Shown: in pieces, positions 37,887 to 45,997 of the stretch
How the letters are laid out: each line of letters begins with the position of its first letter
Position numbering within the stretch: position 1 is the stretch's first letter
DNA from: Sphingobium vermicomposti
GTDB lineage: Bacteria; Pseudomonadota; Alphaproteobacteria; Sphingomonadales; Sphingomonadaceae
DNA length: 64,000 nt
Assembly: GCF_011762025.1 (NCBI RefSeq)
Contig: NZ_JAASQR010000001.1
Location: 744,001 to 808,000 of the forward strand
Direction of reading: 5' to 3'
The notes under the pieces: model-generated
Told to the model about the DNA's origin: nothing
The model's input: only the letters and a program-made list of their open reading frames with translations
Database searches by the model: none
Translations under genes and position numbers: made by a program

Positions 37887-39025
37887 GGAATGGCCCTGAA
37901 AGCTGTAATGGCCTCGTCGATGGTGCGGCGGCCTGCGGTCAGGCTGACATAATCGAGCGGCGACAGGCGGTCACCCACGCGCAGATAATCGAAATGCGCC
38001 TCATATTTATTCGACCAGCCGCCATGATAATTTTCGGGATCGTAAAAAAGGTGGAAGCGCGGCGAAAGCAGGTCAATGCGCGCGGCGCAGCGGTCTGAAA
38101 CCAGGCGGATCGGATGCACGTCATGATAGGCCGCGCCATCGGGCGGGGCGGATAGATCGACAAGGCGGAAATGCTTGTCGTCCAGCGCCTTCAGATCGCC
38201 ATGATACCAACGGGCGTCCTTTCGCAGCGCGATCACCGGCACGACCTGACCCAAGGTCAGGGCGGTGAAATGATCGGGCAGCGGCTTGGCACCGCGCAGT
38301 TCCAGGATGCGGCGCAGGACGCTCATCGCGTAGATAGTGCCATTGCTATGGGATGCGAAGATCACCTCGTCCCACGGGCCGTCCATCTCCTGCGCGATGC
38401 GGGCGGCGAACTGGTCGAGACGGGCGTTCATATCTTCACCCGGTCCCTGCGCGGCGACCGTGTGGTTGTAATACATGAAGCGCAGCAGCCATGGCACGAT
38501 CAGCTTGTTGAGGAAGCGGCCCGACAATAGCGCGCTGATACCGATCCCGATCAGCGCAGCCCCCCACAATGGCAGCAGCAGCGACAGGAGCAGCGCCGGG
38601 ACAAGCGCCAGCGCCAGCGGGATCAGCAGGGCCAGCAGCGGCGGATAAAGGATGGTGATGACCGGGCCGGGGCGCAGCTTGCGCATACGCCGAAACTGCA
38701 TGTGCCGGGCATGCGCGCTATAGGTGGCGATGGAGCGCCAGGCGAGCAGCAACGGATTGCGAATCCACACTTTTCCGACCAGATCCTCCCAGCGGAGAAA
38801 CTCATATTCCGTCTCGACCCCGGCGCTTTCGTTGGAGACGGTCCAGATCGCGGACGATGCGGGGCCGGAACGGCGCGCGCTCACATCCACCTGCTCGCCC
38901 GACAGGCGCGCATAACGCTCCGCCTGCTCCCGATAGAGCTGGTGATAAAAACGCACCCCGCGCGGATCGAAACCGCCAAGGTAGAAGACTTTACGCTTGA
39001 ACTTTTGCACGGCCCTGTTCCACAT
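37883..39025 (-). CDS. Predicted membrane-anchored alpha/beta-hydrolase-like protein
   Basis: 380 residues from ATG 39025. An N-terminal soluble part (FKRKVFYLGGFDPRGVRFYHQLY), two adjacent very hydrophobic segments around residues 175-225 (LYPPLLALLIPLALALVPAL and LWGAALIGIGISALLSG), and a C-terminal domain where DEVIFASHSNGTIYAMSVL looks like the nucleophile elbow (S-H-S-N-G) of an alpha/beta hydrolase. Later LSPRFHLFYDPENYHGGWSN has candidate acid and histidine residues. I do not recognise a named family. It overlaps the P450 by ATGA, which suggests that both act on the same substrate. The start lies just six bases from a divergent gene start. Confidence 0.7.
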   Translation of the reverse strand: MWNRAVQKFKRKVFYLGGFDPRGVRFYHQLYREQAERYARLSGEQVDVSARRSGPASSAIWTVSNESAGVETEYEFLRWEDLVGKVWIRNPLLLAWRSIATYSAHARHMQFRRMRKLRPGPVITILYPPLLALLIPLALALVPALLLSLLLPLWGAALIGIGISALLSGRFLNKLIVPWLLRFMYYNHTVAAQGPGEDMNARLDQFAARIAQEMDGPWDEVIFASHSNGTIYAMSVLRRILELRGAKPLPDHFTALTLGQVVPVIALRKDARWYHGDLKALDDKHFRLVDLSAPPDGAAYHDVHPIRLVSDRCAARIDLLSPRFHLFYDPENYHGGWSNKYEAHFDYLRVGDRLSPLDYVSLTAGRRTIDEAITAFRAIP

Positions 39026-39031
39026 CGGGCC

Positions 39032-39325
39032 ATGACGACACCCGAACGCGATTACTGCTATTTCATAGATCACCGCAAATACAACCGAAACATCGGCTGT
39101 CGTCGGCATGACAATGCCTATGGCATCAATGGTGGCGGCGGGGAGCGGGACCGGTGGCGGGCCGATTTCGCCTTTTACCGGCATATGCGGGGCAATGGCG
39201 ATCCGATGGCGCTGCCCGCTTTGCTCGCCTGCCTGGTCTTTGGCTGGTTCTGCTGGAACTATCATCCGGGCAAGGGGCTGTGGCGGGGACAGCTCTTGCG
39301 CCGCTTCGCGAAAGCGCCGAAGTGA
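39032..39325 (+). CDS. Small protein with a phospholipase A2-like HD motif
   Basis: 97 residues. The segment IGCRRHDNAYGINGGGGERD followed by RWRADFAFYRHM has the C-x2-HD-x2-Y pattern plus a downstream aspartate that marks the calcium/catalytic helix of prokaryotic PLA2-like proteins. Then a hydrophobic stretch ALLACLVFGWFCWNYHPGKGLW. No signal peptide. It ends five bases before kdsA. Codon usage resembles its neighbours and the composition is not that of an antisense shadow, so I regard it as a real gene; the enzymatic reading is inference. Confidence 0.6.
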   Translation: MTTPERDYCYFIDHRKYNRNIGCRRHDNAYGINGGGGERDRWRADFAFYRHMRGNGDPMALPALLACLVFGWFCWNYHPGKGLWRGQLLRRFAKAPK

Positions 39326-39330
39326 GCGGC

Positions 39331-40158
39331 ATGACACAGCAACGCCATGTTTCGGTTGGATCAGTGACCTTCGGCAACGACCTGCCTTTCGTCCTGATTT
39401 CCGGCCCGTGCCAAATCGAAAGCCGCGATCATGCGATGATGATGGCGGAAAAGCTGGCGGGGGCGGCGGACAAGGCGGGCGTGCCCTTCATCTTCAAATC
39501 TTCCTTCGACAAGGCGAACCGGACGTCCGTGTCGGGGCAGCGGGGCGTGGGCATCGATGCTGGGTTGGCGATCCTGGCGGAGGTGAAGGCGCGGCTTGGC
39601 TGTCCGGTGTTGACCGACGTGCACGACGCTGGGCAGGTCGAGGCAGCGGCGCAGGCCGTGGACATCCTGCAAATTCCGGCCTTTCTTTGCCGCCAGACCG
39701 ATCTGCTGATCGCCGCCGGGCGGACGGGGGCTGTCGTCAACGTAAAGAAGGGCCAGTTCCTCGCGCCCTGGGACATGGCGGCGGTGGCGCAGAAGGTCGC
39801 TTCGACAGGCAATGATCGCGTCCTGTTGACGGAACGGGGCGCGAGCTTTGGCTATAACACGCTGGTGAGCGACATGCGTTCGCTGCCGGTGATGGGTGAG
39901 ACTGGCTATCCGGTGGTGTTCGACGCCACCCATTCGGTGCAGCAGCCCGGCGGACTGGGCTCTGCCTCAGGCGGGCAGCGGGAATTTGCGCCGGTTCTGG
40001 CACGCAGTGCCGTTGCCGCAGGGGTCGCGGCGATCTTTGCGGAGGCGCATGACGACCCTGACCAAGCGCCGTCCGACGGGCCGGTGATGCTGCCGCTGGA
40101 ATGGATGGGGCTGCTTCTGGACAAGCTGAAGTCGATTGATGCGGTGGTAAAGGGATAA
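39331..40158 (+). CDS. kdsA: 3-deoxy-D-manno-octulosonate 8-phosphate synthase
   Basis: 275 residues from ATG 39331. Condenses arabinose 5-phosphate with phosphoenolpyruvate for the KDO of lipopolysaccharide. Family marks are FVLISGPCQIESRDHAM, FKSSFDKANRTSV, VLTDVH, KKGQFLAPWDM and FDATHSVQQPGG. The cysteine in SGPCQIES corresponds to the metal ligand of the metal-dependent class (asparagine in the E. coli enzyme). Follows the small PLA2-like gene by five bases; pyrG and eno, common partners, are not here. Confidence 0.95.
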   Translation: MTQQRHVSVGSVTFGNDLPFVLISGPCQIESRDHAMMMAEKLAGAADKAGVPFIFKSSFDKANRTSVSGQRGVGIDAGLAILAEVKARLGCPVLTDVHDAGQVEAAAQAVDILQIPAFLCRQTDLLIAAGRTGAVVNVKKGQFLAPWDMAAVAQKVASTGNDRVLLTERGASFGYNTLVSDMRSLPVMGETGYPVVFDATHSVQQPGGLGSASGGQREFAPVLARSAVAAGVAAIFAEAHDDPDQAPSDGPVMLPLEWMGLLLDKLKSIDAVVKG

Positions 40159-40181
40159 GAACCGCCTTTTCCCCGTTCGGG

Positions 40182-40238
40182 CTGAGCTTGTCGAAGCCTT
40201 CCCATTTGTAGAGAAGTAGAGCCCTTCGACAAGCTCAG
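40182..40238. repeat. Inverted repeat between kdsA and proA
   Basis: CTGAGCTTGTCGAAG at 40182-40196 and its exact complement CTTCGACAAGCTCAG at 40224-40238, a 15-bp perfect stem with a 27-base loop. This GAGCTTGTCGAAG palindrome is a familiar dispersed intergenic element in sphingomonad genomes. It sits between convergent genes and can stop transcription in both directions. Confidence 0.75.
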
Positions 40239-40250
40239 GGCGAGCGAAGA

Positions 40251-41516
40251 TTATGGCCGGGTCTGCCCCGTCCCCCGGACTTGCCATTTATATGTCGTCA
40301 GCCCTTCCAGCGCGACCGGGCCGCGCGCGTGGAGGCGACCGGTCGAAATGCCGATCTCCGCTCCCAGGCCAAATTCCCCACCATCAGCGAACTGGGTCGA
40401 CGCGTTCCACATCACGATCGCGCTATCGACGGCATTCAGGAAATGTTCGGCCCGCTCGGCATTCTCAGTGATGATCGCATCCGTGTGGTGGCTGGCGTGG
40501 GCAGAAATGTGGCCCAGCGCCTCGTCCAGGCCGTCCACCATGCGCACGGAGACGATGGCATCGAGATATTCGGTGTCCCAATCTTCGTCCGACGCAGCGG
40601 TGACGCGCGCATCCATCGCCTGAACCGCTTCGTCGCCGCGCACTTCGCATTTGGCGTCCAGCAACGCCTTCACGATGGCAGGCGCTGCGTTGAAAGCCTT
40701 GTCGATCAGCACTGTTTCGGTCGCACCGCAAATGCCGGTTCGACGCATCTTGGCGTTGACCACCAGCTTGACCGCCATTTCGGGATCGGCCGCGCCATCA
40801 ACATAGCTATGATTGATGCCGTCGAGATGCGCCAGGACCGGCACGCGCGCCTCCTCCTGCACGCGAGCGACCAGGCTCTTGCCGCCCCTGGGTACGACGA
40901 GATCGATAAACTCCGACGCCTTCAACAGCGCGCCAACGGCAGCGCGATCGGTAGTGGGCACCAGTTGCACGGCATCGGCGGGCAGGCCCGCTGCGGTCGC
41001 GCCCTCGATCAATGCGGCGTGGATGGCGCGGTTGCTTTCCTTCGCCTCACTGCCGCCGCGCAGGATCACCGCGTTCCCCGCACGCAGGCAAAGCGCAGCG
41101 GCGTCCGCGGTCACATTGGGGCGGCTCTCATAGATGATGCCAATGACGCCCAGCGGCACGCGGACGCGGGAAAGCTCCATGCCGTTGGGCCGGACCTGCG
41201 TATCGATGACGCTGCCCAGCGGATTGACCAAAATAGCGACCTGCTCCACGCCTGCCGCCGTCGCGGCGACCCGGTCTTCGTCCAGCCGCAGCCGGTCGAG
41301 CATGGCCGGGGACAGACCGTTGGCGGCGGCATTTTCCATGTCCCGTGCATTGGCCGCAAGAATCTGCGGCGCGTGGTCGCGCAACGCCTGGGCACCGCGA
41401 CGCAGCGCGTCGATCTTTTGCGCATCGGTCACGGTCGCAAGGATGGCGGCGGCGGCGCGCGCGCGTGCGCCCATGCCGCTGATCAGCATTTCGGGGGTCT
41501 GGGTCAGGTCGTTCAT
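40251..41516 (-). CDS. proA: Gamma-glutamyl phosphate reductase
   Basis: 421 residues. Second enzyme of proline synthesis: NADPH-dependent reduction of glutamyl 5-phosphate. Landmarks are VIYESRPNVTADAAALCLRA, GNAVILRGGSEA and the active cysteine in RRTGICGATETVLID. proB is not in the window. Proline is also an osmolyte, but nothing here links this gene to the ectoine island. Confidence 0.96.
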   Translation of the reverse strand: MNDLTQTPEMLISGMGARARAAAAILATVTDAQKIDALRRGAQALRDHAPQILAANARDMENAAANGLSPAMLDRLRLDEDRVAATAAGVEQVAILVNPLGSVIDTQVRPNGMELSRVRVPLGVIGIIYESRPNVTADAAALCLRAGNAVILRGGSEAKESNRAIHAALIEGATAAGLPADAVQLVPTTDRAAVGALLKASEFIDLVVPRGGKSLVARVQEEARVPVLAHLDGINHSYVDGAADPEMAVKLVVNAKMRRTGICGATETVLIDKAFNAAPAIVKALLDAKCEVRGDEAVQAMDARVTAASDEDWDTEYLDAIVSVRMVDGLDEALGHISAHASHHTDAIITENAERAEHFLNAVDSAIVMWNASTQFADGGEFGLGAEIGISTGRLHARGPVALEGLTTYKWQVRGTGQTRP

Positions 41517-41595
41517 GATAGTTCATGCCTTTCGCCCGCGCCCTTAGCATGAAAACCAAATGGAACGGAACGGCAGAAAACGATGGCAGCAGCGG

Positions 41596-42243
41596 TCACG
41601 CCGCCTGCGCCAGCCTTTCCGTTACGAGGCCCCTGAATGTACGGCACGGCGGGATGTTGCGCCATTCCACATTCTCTACGACATCATCGAACTGCGCGGA
41701 CAGAAGCCGCCGCACATAAGCGGAATATTGATAGACCAGAAACTCTCCGCCAGGGCGCAACACGGCCCGAGTTTCAGCACAGATCGCGTCGCCCACGCCG
41801 TCGGGCAGAGTGGAAAAGGGAATGCCGGACAGGATGTAGTCCGCCTGGCGATGCCCTGCCTCCGCAATAAAGCGGCGAACGTCAGCGGCAGACCCATGCA
41901 CGACCCGCAAGCGCGGATCGGCGATGCGCGCTTCCAGCCAGGCAACGAAATCGAGATTAAGGTCGATCGCGATCAGCGTGGCGTCGGGGTGCATCCGGTC
42001 CAATATCGTCCGGGTGAAGGTGCCGACCCCCGGACCAAATTCCACGAACAGGCGCGTGCGCTGCCAATCCACGCCGGACAGCATGCTGTCCACCAGCATC
42101 GATGAAGACGGAATGATCGATCCGATCATGCCCGGATGCTTCACGAACTGGCGGAAAAACATGCTCCACTGACTGAGGAAGGTCGCAGAACCATCCCGGC
42201 CGCGTGCCAGAAACCTGTTTTTATTCACGGGAGTGGAGGCCAT
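41596..42243 (-). CDS. SAM-dependent methyltransferase, PmtA-like (phospholipid N-methyltransferase)
   Basis: 215 residues. N-terminal amphipathic region (FLSQWSMFFRQFVKHPGMIGSIIPSS) as in PmtA, the SAM-binding motif VEFGPGVGTFTRTIL, the acidic residue after ALIAIDLNLDF and ILSGIPFSTLP as post-motif. PmtA proteins methylate phosphatidylethanolamine towards phosphatidylcholine at the inner membrane. The similarity is of the whole-protein type, but substrate cannot be proven from sequence. Confidence 0.82.
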   Translation of the reverse strand: MASTPVNKNRFLARGRDGSATFLSQWSMFFRQFVKHPGMIGSIIPSSSMLVDSMLSGVDWQRTRLFVEFGPGVGTFTRTILDRMHPDATLIAIDLNLDFVAWLEARIADPRLRVVHGSAADVRRFIAEAGHRQADYILSGIPFSTLPDGVGDAICAETRAVLRPGGEFLVYQYSAYVRRLLSAQFDDVVENVEWRNIPPCRTFRGLVTERLAQAA

Positions 42244-42284
42244 TTACCCTCGCCTGATTGCCTTCTTTTCACGGCCTTGCAAAT

Positions 42285-42307
42285 AGCGGCACGGCTTGCA
42301 AGCCGCT
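42285..42307 (-). terminator. Possible terminator after the CDC48 gene
   Basis: AGCGGC (42285-42290) and GCCGCT (42302-42307) form a six-pair stem with TTGCAAG palindrome in the loop, about 93 bases after the CDC48 stop. The downstream minus-strand sequence ATTTGC is only weakly U-rich. Confidence 0.25.
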
Positions 42308-42399
42308 TTACAAGCAACCCGAACAAAAGACCGGGTTTTCGACTGGTTAAGCGAACGCGCGGATGGCGGATCGGTTCAATCCCCTGCCGCGCGACCCGC

Positions 42400-44706
42400 T
42401 CAATCGTCCCGTTCGCGCGATCGGACCATCCCCGGCGACACGAAGCCGATAGGATCGACCCGCATCGCGCTTTGCTTCAGCTGAGACTGGATCTGCTCAT
42501 ATTCATGTTCCATCTCGGCCGTTACGGACGCGCGGGTTTCGTCGAGCGCGGCCAGGAAATGCGCCTGGGTGACCTTTTCCACCGTCATTGATTGACGCAG
42601 CGCGAACAGGCCCGCCCGGCGAACCAGATCTTCCAGGTCCGCACCGGTGAAACGTTCCGCGCGTCCCGCGAGCAGATCGAGATCGACATCGTCCGCCAGC
42701 GGCATCTTGGCAGTGTGGATTGCTAATATATGCCGCCGTCCGCTTTCGTCGGGCACCGGAACATAGATTAATTCATCGAAGCGCCCCGGACGGAGAAGCG
42801 CAGGGTCAACCAACGTTGGCCGGTTGGTCGCGCCGATCACGACCACCGACTGCAACTCCTCCAACCCGTCCATTTCGGCGAGGATGGTGTTCACCACACG
42901 CTCGGTCACTGCCGGCTCGCCCAGCCCGCCGCCGCGTGCCGGGACCAGGCTGTCCAGTTCATCGATGAAAATGACCGTCGGCGCTACCTGACGGGCGCGG
43001 TTGAACAGGCGCGCAATCTGCTGCTCGCTTTCTCCATACCATTTGGACAACAGGTCGGACGATTTTGTGGCGATGAAGTTCGCCTGCGCCTCGCGGGCGA
43101 CCGCCTTCGCCAGCAATGTCTTGCCAGTGCCGGGCGGGCCATAAAGCAGGAACCCCTTGGCCGGGCGAATGCCGATCCGGCGAAAGGCGTCAGGGTCCTT
43201 CAGCGGCAGTTCCACCCCTTCCTTGAGGCGCATCTGCGCGTCGTCCAGCCCGCCAATGTCAGCCCAGCCGATATTGGGTGCCTGCACCATCACTTCGCGC
43301 ATGGCCGAAGGCTGGACTCGCTTGATCGCGGACATGAAGTCGTCGCGCGAAACGGACAGCTCCTCCAACACGTCGGGGGGAATCGTCCCTTCCTCCAGAT
43401 TCAAACGCGGCATGAAACGGCGCACTGTTTCGATCGCCGCCTCGCGGGTCAGCGCCGCCACATCCGCACCGACGAAGCCATAGGTCATCCTGGCCAGTTC
43501 GCCCAGATCGACGCCCTCGCCCAGCGGCATGCCGCGCGTATGGATGCCCAATATTTCCCGCCGCCCGCGCTCATCGGGAACGCCCACGATGATTTCGCGG
43601 TCGAAACGTCCGGGCCGACGCAATGCCTCGTCAATCGCTTCAGGCCGGTTGGTGGCTGCGATGACGACCAGATTGGTGCGGGGCTCCAACCCGTCCATCA
43701 AAGTCAGCAATTGCGCAACCAGCCGCTTTTCGGTTTCGCCGGTCACATTGCCGCGTTTGGGCGCGATCGAATCGATCTCATCGATGAACAGGATCGAAGG
43801 CGCGGATTTGGTAGCGGCCTCGAAAATTTCGCGCAGCTGCTTTTCCGACTCGCCATAGGCCGAGCCCATGATTTCCGGCCCGTTGATCAGGAAAAATTCG
43901 GCCTCCGATTCATTGGCGACCGCGCGGGCGAGCCGCGTCTTGCCCGTTCCCGGCGGACCATGCAGCAACACCCCCTTGGGCGGGTCCACGCCCAGCCGCT
44001 CGAACAGTTCGGGATAGCGCAGCGGCAGTTCCACCATTTCTCGCAGCTGATCGATCGCGTCGGCCATGCCACCGACGTCATCATAAGTGACGTCGGCGCG
44101 CCGCGATTCGCGCGGCTCCTCATATTCCGCGCGCAGCTCGATCTCGGTGTCGGCATCGATCTGGACGAAGCCCTTGGGCGTTGTCGATACGACAACCAGC
44201 CTGATTTCCTGGAGCGCATAGGCCGGGGCCGCGAGCATCTGGCGCAGATGGGGCGGCATGTCGTTGGGCGGCACCTGCTGCTGTCCCGCCGTAGCGACCA
44301 CGTCGCCCGCCGCCAAGGGCCGCTGAAAAAAGACCCGCTTCAGCCCGTCGGGGTTGCCCTGAAGCCGCAGATTATTTTGTGCAGGTGCAAAAACGACACG
44401 CTGCGCCGCTTTGGGCTCAATCTTGCGAATGTGGACGAAATCACCTGACCCCGCCCCCGCATTGGCCCGTTGCAGCCCGTCGAGCCGAAGCACGTCCAGC
44501 CCTTCATCTTCCTTATAAGGACGCACGACGCGTGCGGGGGTCGAGCGCTTTCCAGCAATTTCGACCACATCACCTTCGGCGAGTTGCAGTTCAGCCATTG
44601 CCGACACCGGCAAACGCGCAAGGCCGCGCCCGGCGTCTTCGGGACGTGCATTAGCCACCTGAATCTTGCGTCCCGGACTTTCTTGTTCGGCCATCGCCAT
44701 CCCCAT
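42400..44706 (-). CDS. CDC48/VAT-type AAA+ ATPase
   Basis: 768 residues from ATG 44706 (ATGs at 44700 and 44694 are in frame). Order: an N-terminal double-psi barrel plus Vat-N domain ([17 protein letters not shown] to about 190) and two AAA modules. D1 has Walker A GPPGTGKT in [16 protein letters not shown] and Walker [17 protein letters not shown]2 repeats [15 protein letters not shown] and [15 protein letters not shown]. Both RPGRFD finger segments are present. This is the archaeal VAT / eukaryotic p97 layout, a protein unfoldase, found in only some bacteria. The C-terminal tail ends in [21 protein letters not shown] strong minus-strand terminator lies 70 bases upstream of the start. Confidence 0.93.
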   Translation of the reverse strand: MGMAMAEQESPGRKIQVANARPEDAGRGLARLPVSAMAELQLAEGDVVEIAGKRSTPARVVRPYKEDEGLDVLRLDGLQRANAGAGSGDFVHIRKIEPKAAQRVVFAPAQNNLRLQGNPDGLKRVFFQRPLAAGDVVATAGQQQVPPNDMPPHLRQMLAAPAYALQEIRLVVVSTTPKGFVQIDADTEIELRAEYEEPRESRRADVTYDDVGGMADAIDQLREMVELPLRYPELFERLGVDPPKGVLLHGPPGTGKTRLARAVANESEAEFFLINGPEIMGSAYGESEKQLREIFEAATKSAPSILFIDEIDSIAPKRGNVTGETEKRLVAQLLTLMDGLEPRTNLVVIAATNRPEAIDEALRRPGRFDREIIVGVPDERGRREILGIHTRGMPLGEGVDLGELARMTYGFVGADVAALTREAAIETVRRFMPRLNLEEGTIPPDVLEELSVSRDDFMSAIKRVQPSAMREVMVQAPNIGWADIGGLDDAQMRLKEGVELPLKDPDAFRRIGIRPAKGFLLYGPPGTGKTLLAKAVAREAQANFIATKSSDLLSKWYGESEQQIARLFNRARQVAPTVIFIDELDSLVPARGGGLGEPAVTERVVNTILAEMDGLEELQSVVVIGATNRPTLVDPALLRPGRFDELIYVPVPDESGRRHILAIHTAKMPLADDVDLDLLAGRAERFTGADLEDLVRRAGLFALRQSMTVEKVTQAHFLAALDETRASVTAEMEHEYEQIQSQLKQSAMRVDPIGFVSPGMVRSRERDD

Positions 44707-44778
44707 TCTTGTCGTCGCGTAACGAGATAGGTAACGCCGCCCGCCATGGGAAGGCCCGACCCCAACGGCGGCACGAAC

Positions 44779-44808
44779 AAAAAAAAGGGCTGACCCGAAG
44801 GCCAGCCC
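44779..44808 (-). terminator. Strong rho-independent terminator, UUCG tetraloop
   Basis: On the minus strand GGGCTGGCC-TTCG-GGTCAGCCC gives a nine-pair stem (one G-T) with a stable tetraloop, followed by eight T (44786-44779). It is a textbook intrinsic terminator. It lies 73 bases before the CDC48 start and about 8 bases after the stop of a 40-codon minus-strand frame, so it ends either a small RNA or an attenuated leader. Confidence 0.85.
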
Positions 44809-44938
44809 GAAAAGGTTAAGGAGAGGATGCCTGAAAGGCCCGATCCCTCTGCCCGGCGCAAATACCCTTCGCAAGTGCGAAAAGGAAGGAGGAGTTGCAA
44901 CTTTTGCATCTTGCCAAGCGGCCCGTTTTACTGCTCAT
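44779..44938 (-). ncRNA. Candidate small RNA or attenuated leader ahead of the CDC48 gene
   Basis: The 321-base gap 44707-45028 has no protein gene I can recognise. Going down the minus strand one meets pyrimidine-rich anti-Shine-Dalgarno-like stretches (AACTCCTCCTTCC and ATCCTCTCCTTAACC), a TTCGCA-CT-TGCGAA dyad (44872-44885) and the strong terminator. Alpha-proteobacterial regulatory RNAs with CCUCC loops have this look. The 40-codon frame from ATG 44938 lacks a Shine-Dalgarno. The 5' end is unknown; the coordinate given is only that ATG. On the plus strand a 54-codon frame (44827-44991) with AAGGAG exists but does not explain the terminator. Confidence 0.35.
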
Positions 44939-45028
44939 GGGGAACGGATAAGAAAGAAAGCTGGAACAGTTCGTTAGAGAGGAAGCGATGACGCGTCGCA
45001 GCGCATCGCCGATATAGATTGACCCTTT

Positions 45029-45910
45029 ATGCGCAGATTGCCGCCCCTTACAGCCCTCGAGGCTTTTGTTCAGGTCGCCCGCCTTGGTTCGGTGAAGGCC
45101 GCGGCGGAAGAACTTGCGCTGTCCACGCCCGCGCTCAGCCGACGCGTCCAGGCGCTGGAGCGCTTTATCGGCCGCCCCCTTTTTGATCGCAAACACCAGG
45201 CACTGGAAATCAACGCCGACGGTCAGCGGCTGCTAGACGACATCGCGCCCGCACTGGATGCGATGAGCCAGGCGTTGGAGAATATACAAAGCGGCGGCAA
45301 CCAGTTGCGCCTGCGACTGGCCGTCATGCCATTGTTCGCGACGCAGCGGCTGTTTCCGCACCTGGGGGCGCTGCGGGAGAGGCATCCGCAACTACACATC
45401 GACATCGAAACCACGCCCCATGCTGTCGCGCGCTTGGGTGAAGGACTCGATGCGGCGATCGTGCTCGCCAAGGATATCGATCCCGCGCTTTACGCGCATG
45501 AACTGGATCATGACGAAGTCTATTTGATTGGCCGCAAGGCGCTAATGGAACCGTCGCAAGCGCTGGCTTCGCCCGCAGACCTTGCCCAACATACCATATT
45601 GCTTCACCGCGATATGGTGCTGGCGTTCGAGGCGTGGAAGGAAGCGGTCGGCCTGCCCGATCTTCAGCCGCTGGCTATCGACAATTATGATTCGGGCCAG
45701 TTGATGCTGGAGGCGGCAGCACAGGGATTGGGCGTCGCGGTCATGCACGCCAGCCATTTCAACGAAGCCGACGATTCGCGGCTGATGCGCCTGTTTCCCG
45801 CGACTCGGGTGGAAAGCCCCTACCGCTATTTCTTCGTCTGTCGCCCGCGCGCGCTTCAGACACGGGCCGTGCGCATTTTCCGCGATTGGCTGGTCGGGGC
45901 GGACATCTGA
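45029..45910 (+). CDS. LysR-family transcriptional regulator, GcvA-like
   Basis: 293 residues. N-terminal winged helix-turn-helix: LTALEAFVQVARLGSVKAAAEELALSTPALSRRVQALE, and an effector-binding domain with the HMHASHF and RVESPYRYFFVCRP segments near the C terminus, as in the GcvA/AmpR branch. No adjacent divergent metabolic gene points to its target; CDC48 is upstream but separated by the terminator region. Confidence 0.88.
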   Translation: MRRLPPLTALEAFVQVARLGSVKAAAEELALSTPALSRRVQALERFIGRPLFDRKHQALEINADGQRLLDDIAPALDAMSQALENIQSGGNQLRLRLAVMPLFATQRLFPHLGALRERHPQLHIDIETTPHAVARLGEGLDAAIVLAKDIDPALYAHELDHDEVYLIGRKALMEPSQALASPADLAQHTILLHRDMVLAFEAWKEAVGLPDLQPLAIDNYDSGQLMLEAAAQGLGVAVMHASHFNEADDSRLMRLFPATRVESPYRYFFVCRPRALQTRAVRIFRDWLVGADI

Positions 45911-45997
45911 CAAGCTAAAGACGGCTGTCTTCAACGGCTTGTCCCTTTTTACCTAGCAACGGCTTAACCCTGCCTTCCGTGGACCGTTATAGGACCC

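Noticed and set aside
44827-44991. 54-codon plus-strand frame with AAGGAG ahead of the LysR gene
   Set aside because: Arg/Lys/Ser-rich translation without resemblance to proteins, and it does not account for the minus-strand terminator; kept only as an alternative.
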